Assembly: GCA_964562015.1 (NCBI GenBank)
Contig: CAZLRH010000015.1
Coordinates: 1 to 64,000, forward strand
DNA length: 64,000 nt
Source: CAZLRH01 sp964562015
GTDB taxonomy: Bacteria > Verrucomicrobiota > Verrucomicrobiia > Opitutales > JABDGR01
Direction: 5' to 3'
Positions 16,794 to 25,274 of the stretch are shown here, one piece after another (positions within the stretch are counted from its first letter, which is position 1; every line of letters begins with the position of its first letter). The notes under the pieces are model-generated. The model saw only the letters and a program-made list of their open reading frames with translations. It made no database searches and had not been told where the DNA came from. The translations under genes and the position numbers were made by a program.

Positions 16794-18077
16794 GTGAGCA
16801 CTCCCGCCATTCAAGTTGAGAATCTCGCCAAGCTTTACCGGCTGGGCCGGCGGGACGAGGGCTCGCGCACGCTGGTCGAGGCCGTGGGCCGGATGGCGCT
16901 CGCCCCATGGCGGAATTTTCGCCAGCTCCGCAACCTGACGCATTTTGACGACGCCGCAACCAATGCCGCGAACGACATCCTCTGGGCACTGCGCGACGTT
17001 TCCTTTGCGGTGGCCCCGGGCGAAGTGGTCGGAATCATCGGCCACAACGGGGCGGGCAAGAGCACGCTGCTAAAAATTCTTTCGCGCATCACGCTGCCGA
17101 CGCAAGGACGCGTCGTCGTCCATGGCCGTCTGGCCAGCCTGCTCGAGGTCGGCACCGGCTTTCACCCGGAGCTTTCCGGCCGCGACAACATTTACCTGAA
17201 CGGTGCGATTCTCGGGATGACCCGCCGCGAGATTCAACAGCGGTTCGACGCCATTGTCGCCTTCGCCGAGATTGAAAAATTCCTGGATACGCCCGTGAAA
17301 CGTTATTCGAGCGGCATGTACGTGCGACTGGCGTTTGCGGTGGCCGCCCATCTCGAGCCGGAAATTCTCGTCGTGGATGAAGTGCTGGCGGTTGGCGACA
17401 CGCAATTTCAGCGCAAATGCCTGGGCAAAATGAATGAGGTATCGCGCCAGGACGGCCGCACGGTCCTGTTTGTCAGCCACAACCTCGGCGCCGTCACGCA
17501 GCTTTGCACGCGGGCGATTCTTTTCGAACGCGGCCGCATCGTGCAAGACGGTCCGGCCGAACAAGTGGTGGCCAAGTATCTCGCCCAAGGCGGCGATGCC
17601 CGCGTAACCTTCAAGGATGCGCCCAGCCGCGCTCCGGCGCAGTTGCTGAGTGTGCGCTTACTGGACCATCACGGCGCTGAAAGTGTGAACCTCGACATGC
17701 GGTTTCCCTTCACGGTCGAGGTGGAGTACAATATCGCCGCGCCCCTCACGACACTTGATCTTGCCCTCCGGCTACACCGGGCCGACGGCACGGCGGTCCT
17801 TACCACCCTGCCGGCGCACACGGATGCGGAAGCGGTGCAACGCGTGGCGCAGGGCCGCTGGCGCGGGCGGGTGACCCTGCCTGGCATGTTACTCTATCCC
17901 GGTGACTATTACTGGAGCGCGGCGTTGCACGAGGACCGCGGGCCGTTGTACGACGAGCGCCGGTACTGCCTGCAATTCAATGTCGCCGCCACCAATGCCG
18001 CACACACCCGGTACGGCGATTTTACCAGCCAGGGCGCGGTGGCGCTCGCGCTGCCATGGACGGTTGAAAAACTTTAG
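16794..18077 (+). CDS. wzt: Polysaccharide ABC transporter ATPase with C-terminal glycan-binding-type domain (Wzt)
   Basis: The 427-aa protein begins at GTG. The nucleotide-binding domain has Walker A GHNGAGKST (about residue 83), signature YSSGMYVRLAF and Walker B ILVVDEVLAVGD. An extra C-terminal beta-sandwich (about residues 270-427) matches the Wzt C-terminal domain, which in known systems recognises a modified chain end before export. Here the nearby methyltransferases could supply such a cap (inference). This architecture points to an ABC-dependent rather than Wzx-dependent export route. Confidence 0.93.
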   Translation: MSTPAIQVENLAKLYRLGRRDEGSRTLVEAVGRMALAPWRNFRQLRNLTHFDDAATNAANDILWALRDVSFAVAPGEVVGIIGHNGAGKSTLLKILSRITLPTQGRVVVHGRLASLLEVGTGFHPELSGRDNIYLNGAILGMTRREIQQRFDAIVAFAEIEKFLDTPVKRYSSGMYVRLAFAVAAHLEPEILVVDEVLAVGDTQFQRKCLGKMNEVSRQDGRTVLFVSHNLGAVTQLCTRAILFERGRIVQDGPAEQVVAKYLAQGGDARVTFKDAPSRAPAQLLSVRLLDHHGAESVNLDMRFPFTVEVEYNIAAPLTTLDLALRLHRADGTAVLTTLPAHTDAEAVQRVAQGRWRGRVTLPGMLLYPGDYYWSAALHEDRGPLYDERRYCLQFNVAATNAAHTRYGDFTSQGAVALALPWTVEKL

Positions 18078-18082
18078 CGACC

Positions 18083-18892
18083 ATGAAAAAGAACGATTTG
18101 GTCAAGGCCCTCCTGCGGCCTGAGGCGATTCGCAATGCGGTGGTCTTTGCCATGCGTGAGGATTATTTCGCGGACCTCGCGGTGCATATTCCACTCTCAC
18201 ATGGGCTCACCTGCCCTCTTTTCCAGTTGGGCCACCTGCTCTCGTTCAGCGAAATTTTTGTGCAAAACGGCTATGAACCGGTGCGGCCACATTGGGCAAA
18301 ATGGCCGCGCCGCTGGCTGGACCTCGGCTGTCATGCGGGCTATTTTTCCCTCTGGCTGGAGTGGCAGCGCCGCCAGCACGGGCAGGCCGAAGCCGGCGAG
18401 GCCTTGCTGGTTGACGCCAATTCCACCTCGGGCCCGGCAGTGGGACAAGTGGCGGAGGTCAATCACCTCGGGGCGCAGTGGAAATACCTGCGCGGCCTGA
18501 TTGACGCCCGTGTGGGCGAGCAGGCGTTTTTCGAGCGGCCGTTCATGGCCTCGTCGACGCAGCCGGATTATGCCGGGCAAAAGGCGGTCCAATTGGCTAC
18601 GCTTACGGCGGCGGAAATTCAGCGTCAATTTCCCGGTCCCTATGATTTGATTAAGATTGATGTGGAGGGCGCGGAATGGGACTTCCTCGCCCACTACGCG
18701 CCGGTTTACACCCAAACCAGATGGCTGCTGATCGAATGGCACGTTTTTCCGGGACGGCCGGATGAAAATGAATTTGCGCGCCGCCTCACTGCGGCCGGCT
18801 TTGGTTTGCCGGCCGTCATTACTCCGGCGCACGAATCAGCCTCGGCATCCGGGAAGGTGCGCGCGGGCGTCTGGTTGTGCGAACGACTTTAG
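18083..18892 (+). CDS. FkbM-family methyltransferase
   Basis: The 269-aa protein shows a SAM-binding motif WLDLGCHAGYFSLWL near residue 75 and the FkbM motif DLIKIDVEGAEWDFL near residue 194 followed by LIEWHVFPG. FkbM enzymes O-methylate sugars and polyketides. It starts 5 bp after wzt, which makes it a candidate for the chain-end methylation that Wzt C-terminal domains read, although a plain glycan decoration is equally possible. Confidence 0.82.
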   Translation: MKKNDLVKALLRPEAIRNAVVFAMREDYFADLAVHIPLSHGLTCPLFQLGHLLSFSEIFVQNGYEPVRPHWAKWPRRWLDLGCHAGYFSLWLEWQRRQHGQAEAGEALLVDANSTSGPAVGQVAEVNHLGAQWKYLRGLIDARVGEQAFFERPFMASSTQPDYAGQKAVQLATLTAAEIQRQFPGPYDLIKIDVEGAEWDFLAHYAPVYTQTRWLLIEWHVFPGRPDENEFARRLTAAGFGLPAVITPAHESASASGKVRAGVWLCERL

Positions 18893-18899
18893 TATTTTG

Positions 18900-19955
18900 A
18901 TGAAATCAGATTTCTCGCGGTGGGCGGTCGCGGCGCCCAAGGACACCTCGGGCATTGGCCGGGAGGCGCGGGACGTGCGCGCCGTGCTGGGCGTCGGTCA
19001 TCAATTTGTCTGTCAGTCGATGAATTTCGTCACCGAACCGGCCGCAGGACCGCGGGAGATTTCACTGCCCGCGGATTTGACCCAGGACGAACTGCGCCAG
19101 CGGCTCACCGCGATACCCGGGTTGCAGGGAATTCTATTTTTCGAACGCACCGAGTGGCATCCCGAATTGGTTCCGACCTGCCGGGCGTTGGGACTAAAAA
19201 CGGTGGGGGTCGTGCACTGGGAGTGGTTTAACCCCGCCAATCCCCAGTGGAAACTCTGCGACTTGCTGGTCGCGCCGTGTGCTTTTGCGGAAAGAATTTT
19301 GCGCCCGCTGGGCTTTCCCACCGTGGTGCTGCCCTGGCCGCTGGATCTGACGGCTTTACCACCGAGGCAAATTCGCGGCCCGGCCCGCCGCTTCGTGCAC
19401 AACGCGGGATTCGTTGATCTCCAGGACCGCAAGGGCACGGCGGACACCATGGTCGCCTTTGCCCGCGCCGACTTGCCCGTGGAAACGTCACTTCTCGTGC
19501 GTTTGCAGAAATCAGCCATCGAACTTCCGCCGGGCAATGCCCGCACAGAAATCAGGACCGGCACCGTGCCGACCTCGGCCGGGCTTTACGCCGAAGGCGA
19601 GGTCATCGTGCAACCTTCAAAAATGGAAGGCGTCGGGTTTCAAGTCCTCGAGGCCGTGGCTTCCGGCCTGCCCGTCCTCACGCTCAATCACGCGCCCATG
19701 AACGAGTGGGTGCAACGACCGGAAATGCTGGTGCGGCCCCGGTGGTTCAAGCGCCGGGCGTTTCCAACAGCGTGGATACCGCACGCTTTTTTGCGCCTGC
19801 CCGACCGCCGCGACCTCGCGCGCAAAATGGAGTGGTGCGCCACCCATGATCTGAGTGAAGTCTCGGCGCAAAATCGGTGGTGGGCGGAAAAGACTTTTGC
19901 GCCGGATCGCGTACGAGCCGTCTGGAGCGAGGCGATTTCCAGGATTCTGCCTTAG
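18900..19955 (+). CDS. Glycosyltransferase, GT4-like (GT-B)
   Basis: The start at ATG 18900, 7 bp after the previous stop, gives 351 aa; an earlier in-frame ATG at 18762 lies inside the upstream gene. The C-terminal half carries the GT4-type donor site: EGEVIVQPSKMEGVGFQVLEAVASGLPVL, with the Glu-x7-Glu spacing. The N-terminal half has an HWEWFNPANP stretch. Acceptor and donor sugars cannot be deduced. Confidence 0.85.
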   Translation: MKSDFSRWAVAAPKDTSGIGREARDVRAVLGVGHQFVCQSMNFVTEPAAGPREISLPADLTQDELRQRLTAIPGLQGILFFERTEWHPELVPTCRALGLKTVGVVHWEWFNPANPQWKLCDLLVAPCAFAERILRPLGFPTVVLPWPLDLTALPPRQIRGPARRFVHNAGFVDLQDRKGTADTMVAFARADLPVETSLLVRLQKSAIELPPGNARTEIRTGTVPTSAGLYAEGEVIVQPSKMEGVGFQVLEAVASGLPVLTLNHAPMNEWVQRPEMLVRPRWFKRRAFPTAWIPHAFLRLPDRRDLARKMEWCATHDLSEVSAQNRWWAEKTFAPDRVRAVWSEAISRILP

Positions 19956-20017
19956 GGAGGCGGATTAATCCCTCCGCGCCGTACACTGACTTTCGTCCCG
20001 AGTTGCTCGGATTTAAA

Positions 20018-20890
20018 ATGCCCGCCCCCGTCTTCATTGTTCGCGAATATGGGGACCTGTGCAACGTCCTCTTGACGTTCGCGAATGCCGCGGCCCTGGC
20101 GGCCGACCACCAGCGAACCTTGTATAATTTTGTCTTTGATAAATATGCGGATTTTTTTGCCGGCACTGCCCACGCCAGGATGATTCGCTATCCGGCCGCC
20201 CCCGGATTGGGACCGAAATTATTGCTGGCCAGCGTCGGCGCGGAACGGACGCGGAAATTTTTGTTCAGCCCCAAATGGCGGCGGCGGTCCCGGCTTTTTC
20301 TTGCGGAGGTCGCGGCCGCTGACCACGTCGAAGTCCGCATGGATTATCCGCCGCTGCAAACGTTCAGGCAGGATCGCCGCGCGATTGTGCTCAACGCCTG
20401 GAACCTGCATTTGCCCGCCCCCGTGGAGCGGCATGGAGAACGCTTGCGCGCTTACTTCAGTCTCGCGCCGGCCTGGAAATCCCGCCTCGAGCAATGGTGG
20501 GCCGGGCATCCTCCGGTGGCCGGCCCCTTGGTCGGCGTGCATTTGCGGCGTGGCACGGAAAACTATTTGCCCGGTGACGTTTTTCACCGTTCGGACGAAT
20601 TTTATCACTCACGTATGCTGGAAATGGCCGCGCAACTCGGCCCCCAGACGACTTTCCTTTTGTGCAGTGATGTCGAAATCGACCTGAAAAATTTTCCCGG
20701 CCTGCACACCCTTCGCGGACCCGGTCACCGGATTCTCGATTTGTACTCACTGGCTCGCTGTCAATGGATTTTCGGGCCGCCCAGCACTTACAGCGCCTGG
20801 GCCAGTTGGTTTGGACGCGTCCGCCGGGCAGTCGTGCTAACCGACCATCCGCTGCACTTGGAGGTCTTCAAAGTGCATGACTTCGAATAA
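20018..20890 (+). CDS. Fucosyltransferase-like glycosyltransferase (GT11-type motif)
   Basis: The ATG at 20018 gives a 290-aa protein starting MPAPVFIVREYGDLCNVLL; the longer frame overlaps the previous gene. The central VGVHLRRGTENYLPGDVF resembles the HxRRGDY donor motif of alpha-1,2/1,6-fucosyltransferases, with Thr where Asp is common. The C-terminal GPPSTYSAWASWFG matches the serine-rich motif that closes these domains. Fucosyl transfer is inferred from motif shape only. Confidence 0.7.
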   Translation: MPAPVFIVREYGDLCNVLLTFANAAALAADHQRTLYNFVFDKYADFFAGTAHARMIRYPAAPGLGPKLLLASVGAERTRKFLFSPKWRRRSRLFLAEVAAADHVEVRMDYPPLQTFRQDRRAIVLNAWNLHLPAPVERHGERLRAYFSLAPAWKSRLEQWWAGHPPVAGPLVGVHLRRGTENYLPGDVFHRSDEFYHSRMLEMAAQLGPQTTFLLCSDVEIDLKNFPGLHTLRGPGHRILDLYSLARCQWIFGPPSTYSAWASWFGRVRRAVVLTDHPLHLEVFKVHDFE

Positions 20891-20896
20891 ATCCGC

Positions 20897-21787
20897 ATGC
20901 CGGATTCTGACCAACTGGCGTCGCTGATGTCGCTTCCTCTTTATACTGCTTACGTGCCGGTCCTCAATGCCGCCGCGACGTTGCGCGAGGTCTTGGCGGC
21001 GCTGCGCGCGCAAACCATTCCCCCGGCTGAGCTCCTGGTGATCGACGATGGTTCGACCGATGGCTCCGCGAACATCGCCGAGGCCGCCGGGGCGGTCGTG
21101 CTGCGTCAACCCTCCACACTGGGTCGCGGAGCGGCCCGCCATCGTGCGGTTGCCGCCGCGCAAAATGATTTCGTCATGTGTGTGGACGCCACCAACCGCA
21201 TTGCCCCCGATTTTGCGGAACGTGCCTTACGTCATTTTTTGACTGAACCCAAACTGGCAGCGGTGCATGGATTGCTGGTGCAGCCGCCGCCCGTGACGCT
21301 CGCTCATCGCTGGCGCGGGCGGCATTTGTTTCGCGGACGGCCCGGCCCAATTGAGAAACAGGCCGTGCACATTACCGCGGCGGCGATGGAGCGCCGCAGT
21401 GCAATCCTGGCGGTGGGCAGTTACCGACAGGATATGCCCGCGCACGAGGATGCGGAGTTGGGCCGCCGACTGCTCGCCGCCGGCTGGGACGTTTGGCAGG
21501 ATTCCGACTTGCGCATTGAATGCATTGGGCGCAACTCATTGCGCGAAGTTTTCGCCCGGTATGCGCGCTGGTATGAGCCGCGCGACCGCGGCTGGTCGTG
21601 GCGGGACTATCCCCGCAACCTGCGCGTGGCGCTCCGGGTGATGGTGCCGGCGGACCTGGCGGAGCACGATTGGGGCTCCGCTTGGGCGTCGATTTTGCTG
21701 CCCCATTATTTGCTTACCCTCGCCAGGAGCCAGGCAAACTCCAAAAACAAATCGGCATCTATTTCCACGCCGTCCAGTCCCCCCTAA
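20897..21787 (+). CDS. Family 2 glycosyltransferase with unusual DXD site
   Basis: The 296-aa GT-A protein has the GT2 start LYTAYVPVLNAAATLREVL and LLVIDDGSTDGS near residue 50. At the metal site it reads CVDATN where most relatives have an Asp-x-Asp. The downstream acidic motif AHEDAELGRRL is normal. The missing second Asp could mean metal-independent or altered activity. It starts 6 bp after the previous gene. Confidence 0.85.
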   Translation: MPDSDQLASLMSLPLYTAYVPVLNAAATLREVLAALRAQTIPPAELLVIDDGSTDGSANIAEAAGAVVLRQPSTLGRGAARHRAVAAAQNDFVMCVDATNRIAPDFAERALRHFLTEPKLAAVHGLLVQPPPVTLAHRWRGRHLFRGRPGPIEKQAVHITAAAMERRSAILAVGSYRQDMPAHEDAELGRRLLAAGWDVWQDSDLRIECIGRNSLREVFARYARWYEPRDRGWSWRDYPRNLRVALRVMVPADLAEHDWGSAWASILLPHYLLTLARSQANSKNKSASISTPSSPP

Positions 21788-21794
21788 TCCGTCC

Positions 21795-22658
21795 ATGCGA
21801 AAGATAATCAAGCGTTTGTTGCCGCCGCCGATAACGACCTTCATTCAAGGCGTCCGGTACCGCGGGTTGAAGGCGGAATGCCGGCAACGCTGGCGGCAGC
21901 CCGGTGTGCGGCGGGCCTACCTCCAAGCCAATCGCGCCCTTGCGGCGGAGGAAGTGCAACTGGCGCCGGGATTGCGTTTTCGCATCGATCCGGGAGCACG
22001 CACGACTTTTGAATTTTTTGGTTTCGGTGAAATGGATTCGCATGAGGAAATGGAGAGTTTCATCCGCCTGGTTCGTGGACGAAAACTGCTGTGGGACATT
22101 GGCGCGCTGCACGGCATTTTTTCGCTCGTTTTTTGCCGGAGTAATGGCGGACGAGCCCTCGCCGCCGAACCTTCCCCGCTGGCGCAACCCATTTTGCGCC
22201 GGAATTTGCAGCTCAATCCCGAGCTGGGGATTCAACTTTGCCCCATGGCGCTGGGCGCGGAGCCCGGCCGACTCAAGTTTCACCTGACCTGGCAATACGC
22301 CAATTTTCTCCCGTCCGCCGAAAATCCCGCCGACCGGCAGGTCCATGAATGCGAAGTGACCACGCTGGACGCACTCCTTGATCGCGGAGATACGCCGGAC
22401 ACTTTGAAAATCGATGTGGAGGGCCTGGAAGCCGCCGTGCTGCGCGGAGGCCAACGCTTATTGCGCGAAGTTCGTCCACTGCTCTTTCTCGAAATCCACA
22501 CGTCGCTCCTGCTACCGCAACCGGGGGCGTTGGAAGAGGTCTTTGGCCTCCTGACCCAGGCCGATTATCGCTTGAACGATTCGACCGGGGCGACGGTGAC
22601 GCTCGCCAATCTGCAGCGGCATCCGCAAGTCGTCCGCGTGGTGGGGCAGCCGCAGTAA
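21795..22658 (+). CDS. FkbM-family methyltransferase
   Basis: The 287-aa protein contains LLWDIGALHGIFSLVF (SAM loop, near residue 95), TLKIDVEGLEAAVLRGG (near residue 198) and LLFLEIHTS, the three FkbM landmarks. It is only distantly similar to the copy at 18083, so it is not a recent duplicate. It probably O-methylates a sugar of the glycan made by this locus. Confidence 0.85.
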   Translation: MRKIIKRLLPPPITTFIQGVRYRGLKAECRQRWRQPGVRRAYLQANRALAAEEVQLAPGLRFRIDPGARTTFEFFGFGEMDSHEEMESFIRLVRGRKLLWDIGALHGIFSLVFCRSNGGRALAAEPSPLAQPILRRNLQLNPELGIQLCPMALGAEPGRLKFHLTWQYANFLPSAENPADRQVHECEVTTLDALLDRGDTPDTLKIDVEGLEAAVLRGGQRLLREVRPLLFLEIHTSLLLPQPGALEEVFGLLTQADYRLNDSTGATVTLANLQRHPQVVRVVGQPQ

Positions 22659-22693
22659 GTAACGCCGCTTTTTAAACCCCTGGGTCTTGTTCT

Positions 22694-23560
22694 ATGCGTC
22701 TGGAAAAAATCATCACCCTGGCCAACGCGCGCGTCGAATTGCATTTTAACGCGATGGAACGTTCGCTGCGCGCCACCGGCTGCCAGCTTCCGTTGTGGGT
22801 GATTCCCTACGATGACCGCCGTTTCAAACTACCGGCCAACGCCCAATGGTACGAGGACGCCTCCGTATTTTCCTGGCTCGACCAGGCCACCGTGCCGCCG
22901 TACGCCCGCAAGTACCTGTGCCTGCTCACCGCAAATTATCAGTTTGTGGACACGGATGTTGTTTTTCTGCGCAACCCGCTCGAGATGCTGGCGCCCTACC
23001 AAGGTTTTGTCGCCAGTTGCGGGCACTGGCACAATCCCGACCAATGCGTCACGCCCGCCTCCAGGGCCTGGTGGCACGCCCGGACGACCCGCTGGCCCGC
23101 TTACACCTTTAATGCCGGTCAATTTGCCTGTGACCGTTCGCTTTTTGCGTCGGCCAAGGAACTGCACGAAAAAGTCGCGAACCCGGAATTCCGCGCGATC
23201 TGTCTGGATTTTCAGTTCCATGAACAACCCGGCCTCAATGCCCTCGTCGCCGATTCCGGCGTGCCGTTCATCAATTTGACGATGCCGCCGCAGCCCATGG
23301 AGTCCACGTGGGCCGGCGATTACCCCGGCGACTATGCCTCGTATTGGACCACGCCCGAACGCCAGCCCTATCTCATTCACTGGGCCGGGTTGAAGCCCGA
23401 CGGCACGCGTCCCATCGACGATTTGTTCATCGGCCATTTGACCACGGCCGAACAGGCCGGCTGGCGCGCACGGTTGCAATCGCGCGCCCCAGCCTCTCCG
23501 CTCCACCGCCTGCGCGTCCGCGCCCGGGCTGCTTATCATGCGTGGAAAAGCGCCAGATAA
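22694..23560 (+). CDS. GT8-like glycosyltransferase
   Basis: The 288-aa protein has a GT-A DXD motif YQFVDTDVVFLRNP near residue 90 and YTFNAGQFACDRS near residue 138, followed by a C-terminal YLIHWAG. This order matches nucleotide-diphospho-sugar transferases of the GT8-like type and is shared with the gene at 24351. It overlaps the next gene by 23 bp. Confidence 0.75.
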   Translation: MRLEKIITLANARVELHFNAMERSLRATGCQLPLWVIPYDDRRFKLPANAQWYEDASVFSWLDQATVPPYARKYLCLLTANYQFVDTDVVFLRNPLEMLAPYQGFVASCGHWHNPDQCVTPASRAWWHARTTRWPAYTFNAGQFACDRSLFASAKELHEKVANPEFRAICLDFQFHEQPGLNALVADSGVPFINLTMPPQPMESTWAGDYPGDYASYWTTPERQPYLIHWAGLKPDGTRPIDDLFIGHLTTAEQAGWRARLQSRAPASPLHRLRVRARAAYHAWKSAR

Positions 23561-24338
23561 TCCGGCGAAATTTGATTCCTATTCATTGAAGCCGCCCATT
23601 CGCATACTCGGGATTGATTTTTTTCAAGGTGACGTGGCGGATGCCGTCGCGGCCGTTTGCGCGGGTGGGCTGTTTGTTGCGCCGTCCGGGCCGGGCTTGT
23701 CGTCGCTGCCCGACGACCACATATACCGGCACGCCCTGGCCGCCGCCGATATTTGCCTGCTCGACAGCGGGCTGCTGGCGTGGCTGTGGGAGTTTCGGCA
23801 TCATCGCAAGCTGGCGCGCATTTCTGGTTATTATCTGTTGTGCGAATTGCTCAAAACCCCGGAGATTGGCGCACCGGGTGCGAGTATTTGGGTCGCCCCT
23901 ACCGCGGCTTCGGTCGAGCGCACGCGCGCCTGGCTGGCCGCGGAGGCGAAAATCAAAACCCAGCCGGAGGACTGGTACGTCGCGCCTCAATATCCGCCGG
24001 ATAAAGTTGCCGACGAAACATTGCTCACCTTGCTGCAAAAACGCCGTCCGCGCTTTGTGTTTATCGCCGTGGGCGGGGGGCCGCAGGAAAAGCTCGGGGC
24101 GTGGTTGAAGGGGCGGCTCAATTTCCGGCCCGCAATACTTTGCACCGGCGCGGCCATCGCGTTTCTCACGGGCGAACAGGCCCGCATCCCCGATTGGGCC
24201 GACCGCGCGCGCGTGGGCTGGCTGTTGCGCTGTCTCTCCGACCCGAAAAAATTCTTACCGCGTTATTGGGACGCCCGCCGGCTGATTCCTTTATATTTAA
24301 AATGGGGTGAAAAATCGCCTGCAACTGCCGATCAGTAG
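23538..24338 (+). CDS. WecG/TagA/CpsF-family glycosyltransferase (GT26)
   Basis: The 266-aa product shows ILGIDFFQGDVADAV near residue 23, LLDSGLLAWLW near residue 75 and the family motif FVFIAVGGGPQEKLGAWL near residue 173, and ends with a basic tail after WLLRCLSDPKKFLPRYW. WecG/TagA enzymes add the second sugar to undecaprenyl-diphosphate-linked sugar, often N-acetyl-mannosamine type. It would act right after the priming transferase at 12962-14401. Confidence 0.9.
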   Translation: MRGKAPDNPAKFDSYSLKPPIRILGIDFFQGDVADAVAAVCAGGLFVAPSGPGLSSLPDDHIYRHALAAADICLLDSGLLAWLWEFRHHRKLARISGYYLLCELLKTPEIGAPGASIWVAPTAASVERTRAWLAAEAKIKTQPEDWYVAPQYPPDKVADETLLTLLQKRRPRFVFIAVGGGPQEKLGAWLKGRLNFRPAILCTGAAIAFLTGEQARIPDWADRARVGWLLRCLSDPKKFLPRYWDARRLIPLYLKWGEKSPATADQ

Positions 24339-24350
24339 TTGCCAATACCC

Positions 24351-25262
24351 GTGCCACTCGACGCCGTTTTCATCGCCTGCTACCGCCACGACGTGCATTA
24401 TGCGCGCGCCTGTGCCGCGAGCGTGCGCTTTTTTGACCGGAACATTCCCCTCTGGCTGCTGAAAGACCGGCGTTATGGAGAATTTTCCACGCGCGATATC
24501 GAACTCGGAATGGGGGCCAAAGTCTATCCCCTCCAGTTGCGCTCCTACGGGTGGGGCTTTGCCAAGCTTGAGCCGCTGTTCGATCCCGCGGCGGGCCGCT
24601 TTCTTTATCTCGATGCGGACACCCTGCTGGCCGGCCCGGTCCTGGACTGGCTGGCCGCGTCGCCGGAGGACTTTGTCGTCAGCCGCGAACCGGCTAGCCC
24701 CGAATTCATAAATACGAATTATTACGACTTGGCCGCACTCCAGCGATTGGACCCGGATTTTCACTATCCCGGCTACACCTTCAACACCGGCCAGTGGGTC
24801 GGGCGCGGTGGATTGCTGACGCGCGCCGATTTTGCGGACCTCGTTGACTGGACCGAGCCCCCGCACGTGCGGCCCGAAAACATCTTCCGCCTAGGCGAGC
24901 AAGGCCTGCTCAACTACGTGCTCGTGCGCGGAGCGGAGGCCGGGCGCTGGACTTTGCGTGCCGAACCTTTTCTCTGCGTGCCGAACACGCCTGAAGGCGC
25001 GGCATTGGAGCTGTCCCAAATCTCCCGCGGGCCGGATTCGCCCTACCGGCTCATCGTGCATTGGTGCGGCCTGCGCACGCCGGAATTTCGTAATGCCCCT
25101 CGCGGAGACTTGCTGCAGTTTTTCGAAAAATTCTTTTATGCTGTAATCGGCGGCGACTGGTTGCGCCTGCGGCACCGCGCCCAGCGGGCCGTGGTCAGCC
25201 TGCGCGGCCTCCTGCGGCAATGGTTCAAGCCGCCCATCCCGGCGGGTGCCGCCAAATCCTAA
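24351..25262 (+). CDS. GT8-like glycosyltransferase
   Basis: I start at GTG 24351; a TTG at 24339 would add four residues. The 303-aa protein has the DXD motif FLYLDADTLLAGP near residue 86, a YTFNTGQWVGRGG motif and a C-terminal LIVHWCGLR, the same order as the gene at 22694, suggesting related enzymes using different sugars. The C-terminus is basic and could associate with the membrane. Confidence 0.75.
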   Translation: MPLDAVFIACYRHDVHYARACAASVRFFDRNIPLWLLKDRRYGEFSTRDIELGMGAKVYPLQLRSYGWGFAKLEPLFDPAAGRFLYLDADTLLAGPVLDWLAASPEDFVVSREPASPEFINTNYYDLAALQRLDPDFHYPGYTFNTGQWVGRGGLLTRADFADLVDWTEPPHVRPENIFRLGEQGLLNYVLVRGAEAGRWTLRAEPFLCVPNTPEGAALELSQISRGPDSPYRLIVHWCGLRTPEFRNAPRGDLLQFFEKFFYAVIGGDWLRLRHRAQRAVVSLRGLLRQWFKPPIPAGAAKS

Positions 25263-25274
25263 TCAAGTTTTCTC

